Shown here in pieces: positions 63,940-64,000 of a stretch of 64,000 nt of DNA; within the stretch, counting starts at the first letter, position 1, and each line of letters begins with the position of its first letter. The DNA comes from COE1 sp965114465 (lineage in GTDB: Bacteria; Bacillota; Clostridia; Lachnospirales; Lachnospiraceae): the NCBI GenBank assembly GCA_965114465.1, contig CBCOYO010000001.1, positions 17,233 to 81,232 of the forward strand, in the 5' to 3' direction. The notes under the pieces are model-generated. The model ran no database searches. It saw only the letters and a list, made by a program, of their open reading frames with translations, and had not been told where the DNA came from. A program made the translations under genes and the position numbers.

Positions 63940-64000
63940 GTAACAGTTCGTTACTTTTCACACCCACGCCAAAGTAGTGGGAATCATGCGCCAAAATGCT
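63940..64000. repeat. R2 interspersed repeat, copy 5 (cut by the window edge)
   Basis: GTAACAGTTCGTTACTTTTC, ACACCCACGCCAAAGTAGTG, GGAATCATGCGCC, AAAATGCT: the start of an R2 element in the inverted orientation, running off the window. Confidence 0.75.

Overview
The window reads as a chromosomal stretch of a low-GC, anaerobic Firmicute, most likely a Lachnospiraceae member (Clostridium cluster XIVa) with a starch-using lifestyle. The reasons are a class III (oxygen-sensitive) ribonucleotide reductase, strong AGGAGG-type ribosome binding sites, the DUF6062 and DUF3160 families, and giant secreted GH13 enzymes with FIVAR and YTGKA-type Ig-like repeats of the kind seen in gut and rumen Lachnospiraceae. 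Taxonomy is inferred from gene content only. A run of ten Ns (25346-25355) marks this as a draft assembly.

Layout. 1-12600 is housekeeping and small accessory genes: a PfkB-type kinase, a DNA-entry-type nuclease lipoprotein, a DUF6062 protein, a TetR regulator, an acidic membrane-anchored protein, a HAD hydrolase, glnS, pyrF, an nrdD carrying a C-terminal thiol-redox domain behind two NrdR boxes, and a TPR lipoprotein. 12872-15724 is a BlaI/BlaR1-type pair. 16223-33473 is the metabolic centrepiece: a 2,526-residue secreted pullulanase and, upstream of it on the same strand, a bifunctional amylase-pullulanase of about 3,190 residues interrupted only by the assembly gap. An OmpR-type two-component pair (34064-35772) follows, then a Nudix-tyrosine phosphatase fusion, a DUF3160/CapA pair on the plus strand, and an SPFH/ribbon-helix-helix operon.

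42930-43360 holds the most distinctive locus: two copies of a 38-nt tandem repeat, a rho-independent terminator, then the N-terminal half of a ToxN/AbiQ-like endoribonuclease. That is the layout of a type III toxin-antitoxin system, here shortened at both the repeat array and the toxin. Further right are an XRE-GyrI-like regulator, a Nudix hydrolase, a MacB-like ABC exporter, an AAA/PD-(D/E)XK protein co-transcribed with a PurF paralogue that lacks the nucleophilic cysteine, an XRE protein with a C39-like domain, an FlxA-like protein, a GHKL/LytTR two-component pair, a DHH phosphoesterase, an aldose epimerase with a YjbR protein, and two chemoreceptors.

The intergenic DNA is rich in hairpin-forming interspersed repeats. 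At least four families occur more than once (R1, 136 bp, two copies; R2, about 40-160 bp, five copies; R3, 99 bp, two copies; R4, about 27-100 bp, four copies), plus single large hairpins at 45143-45307 and 45644-45746. I see no insertion sequence, CRISPR array, tRNA or rRNA gene.
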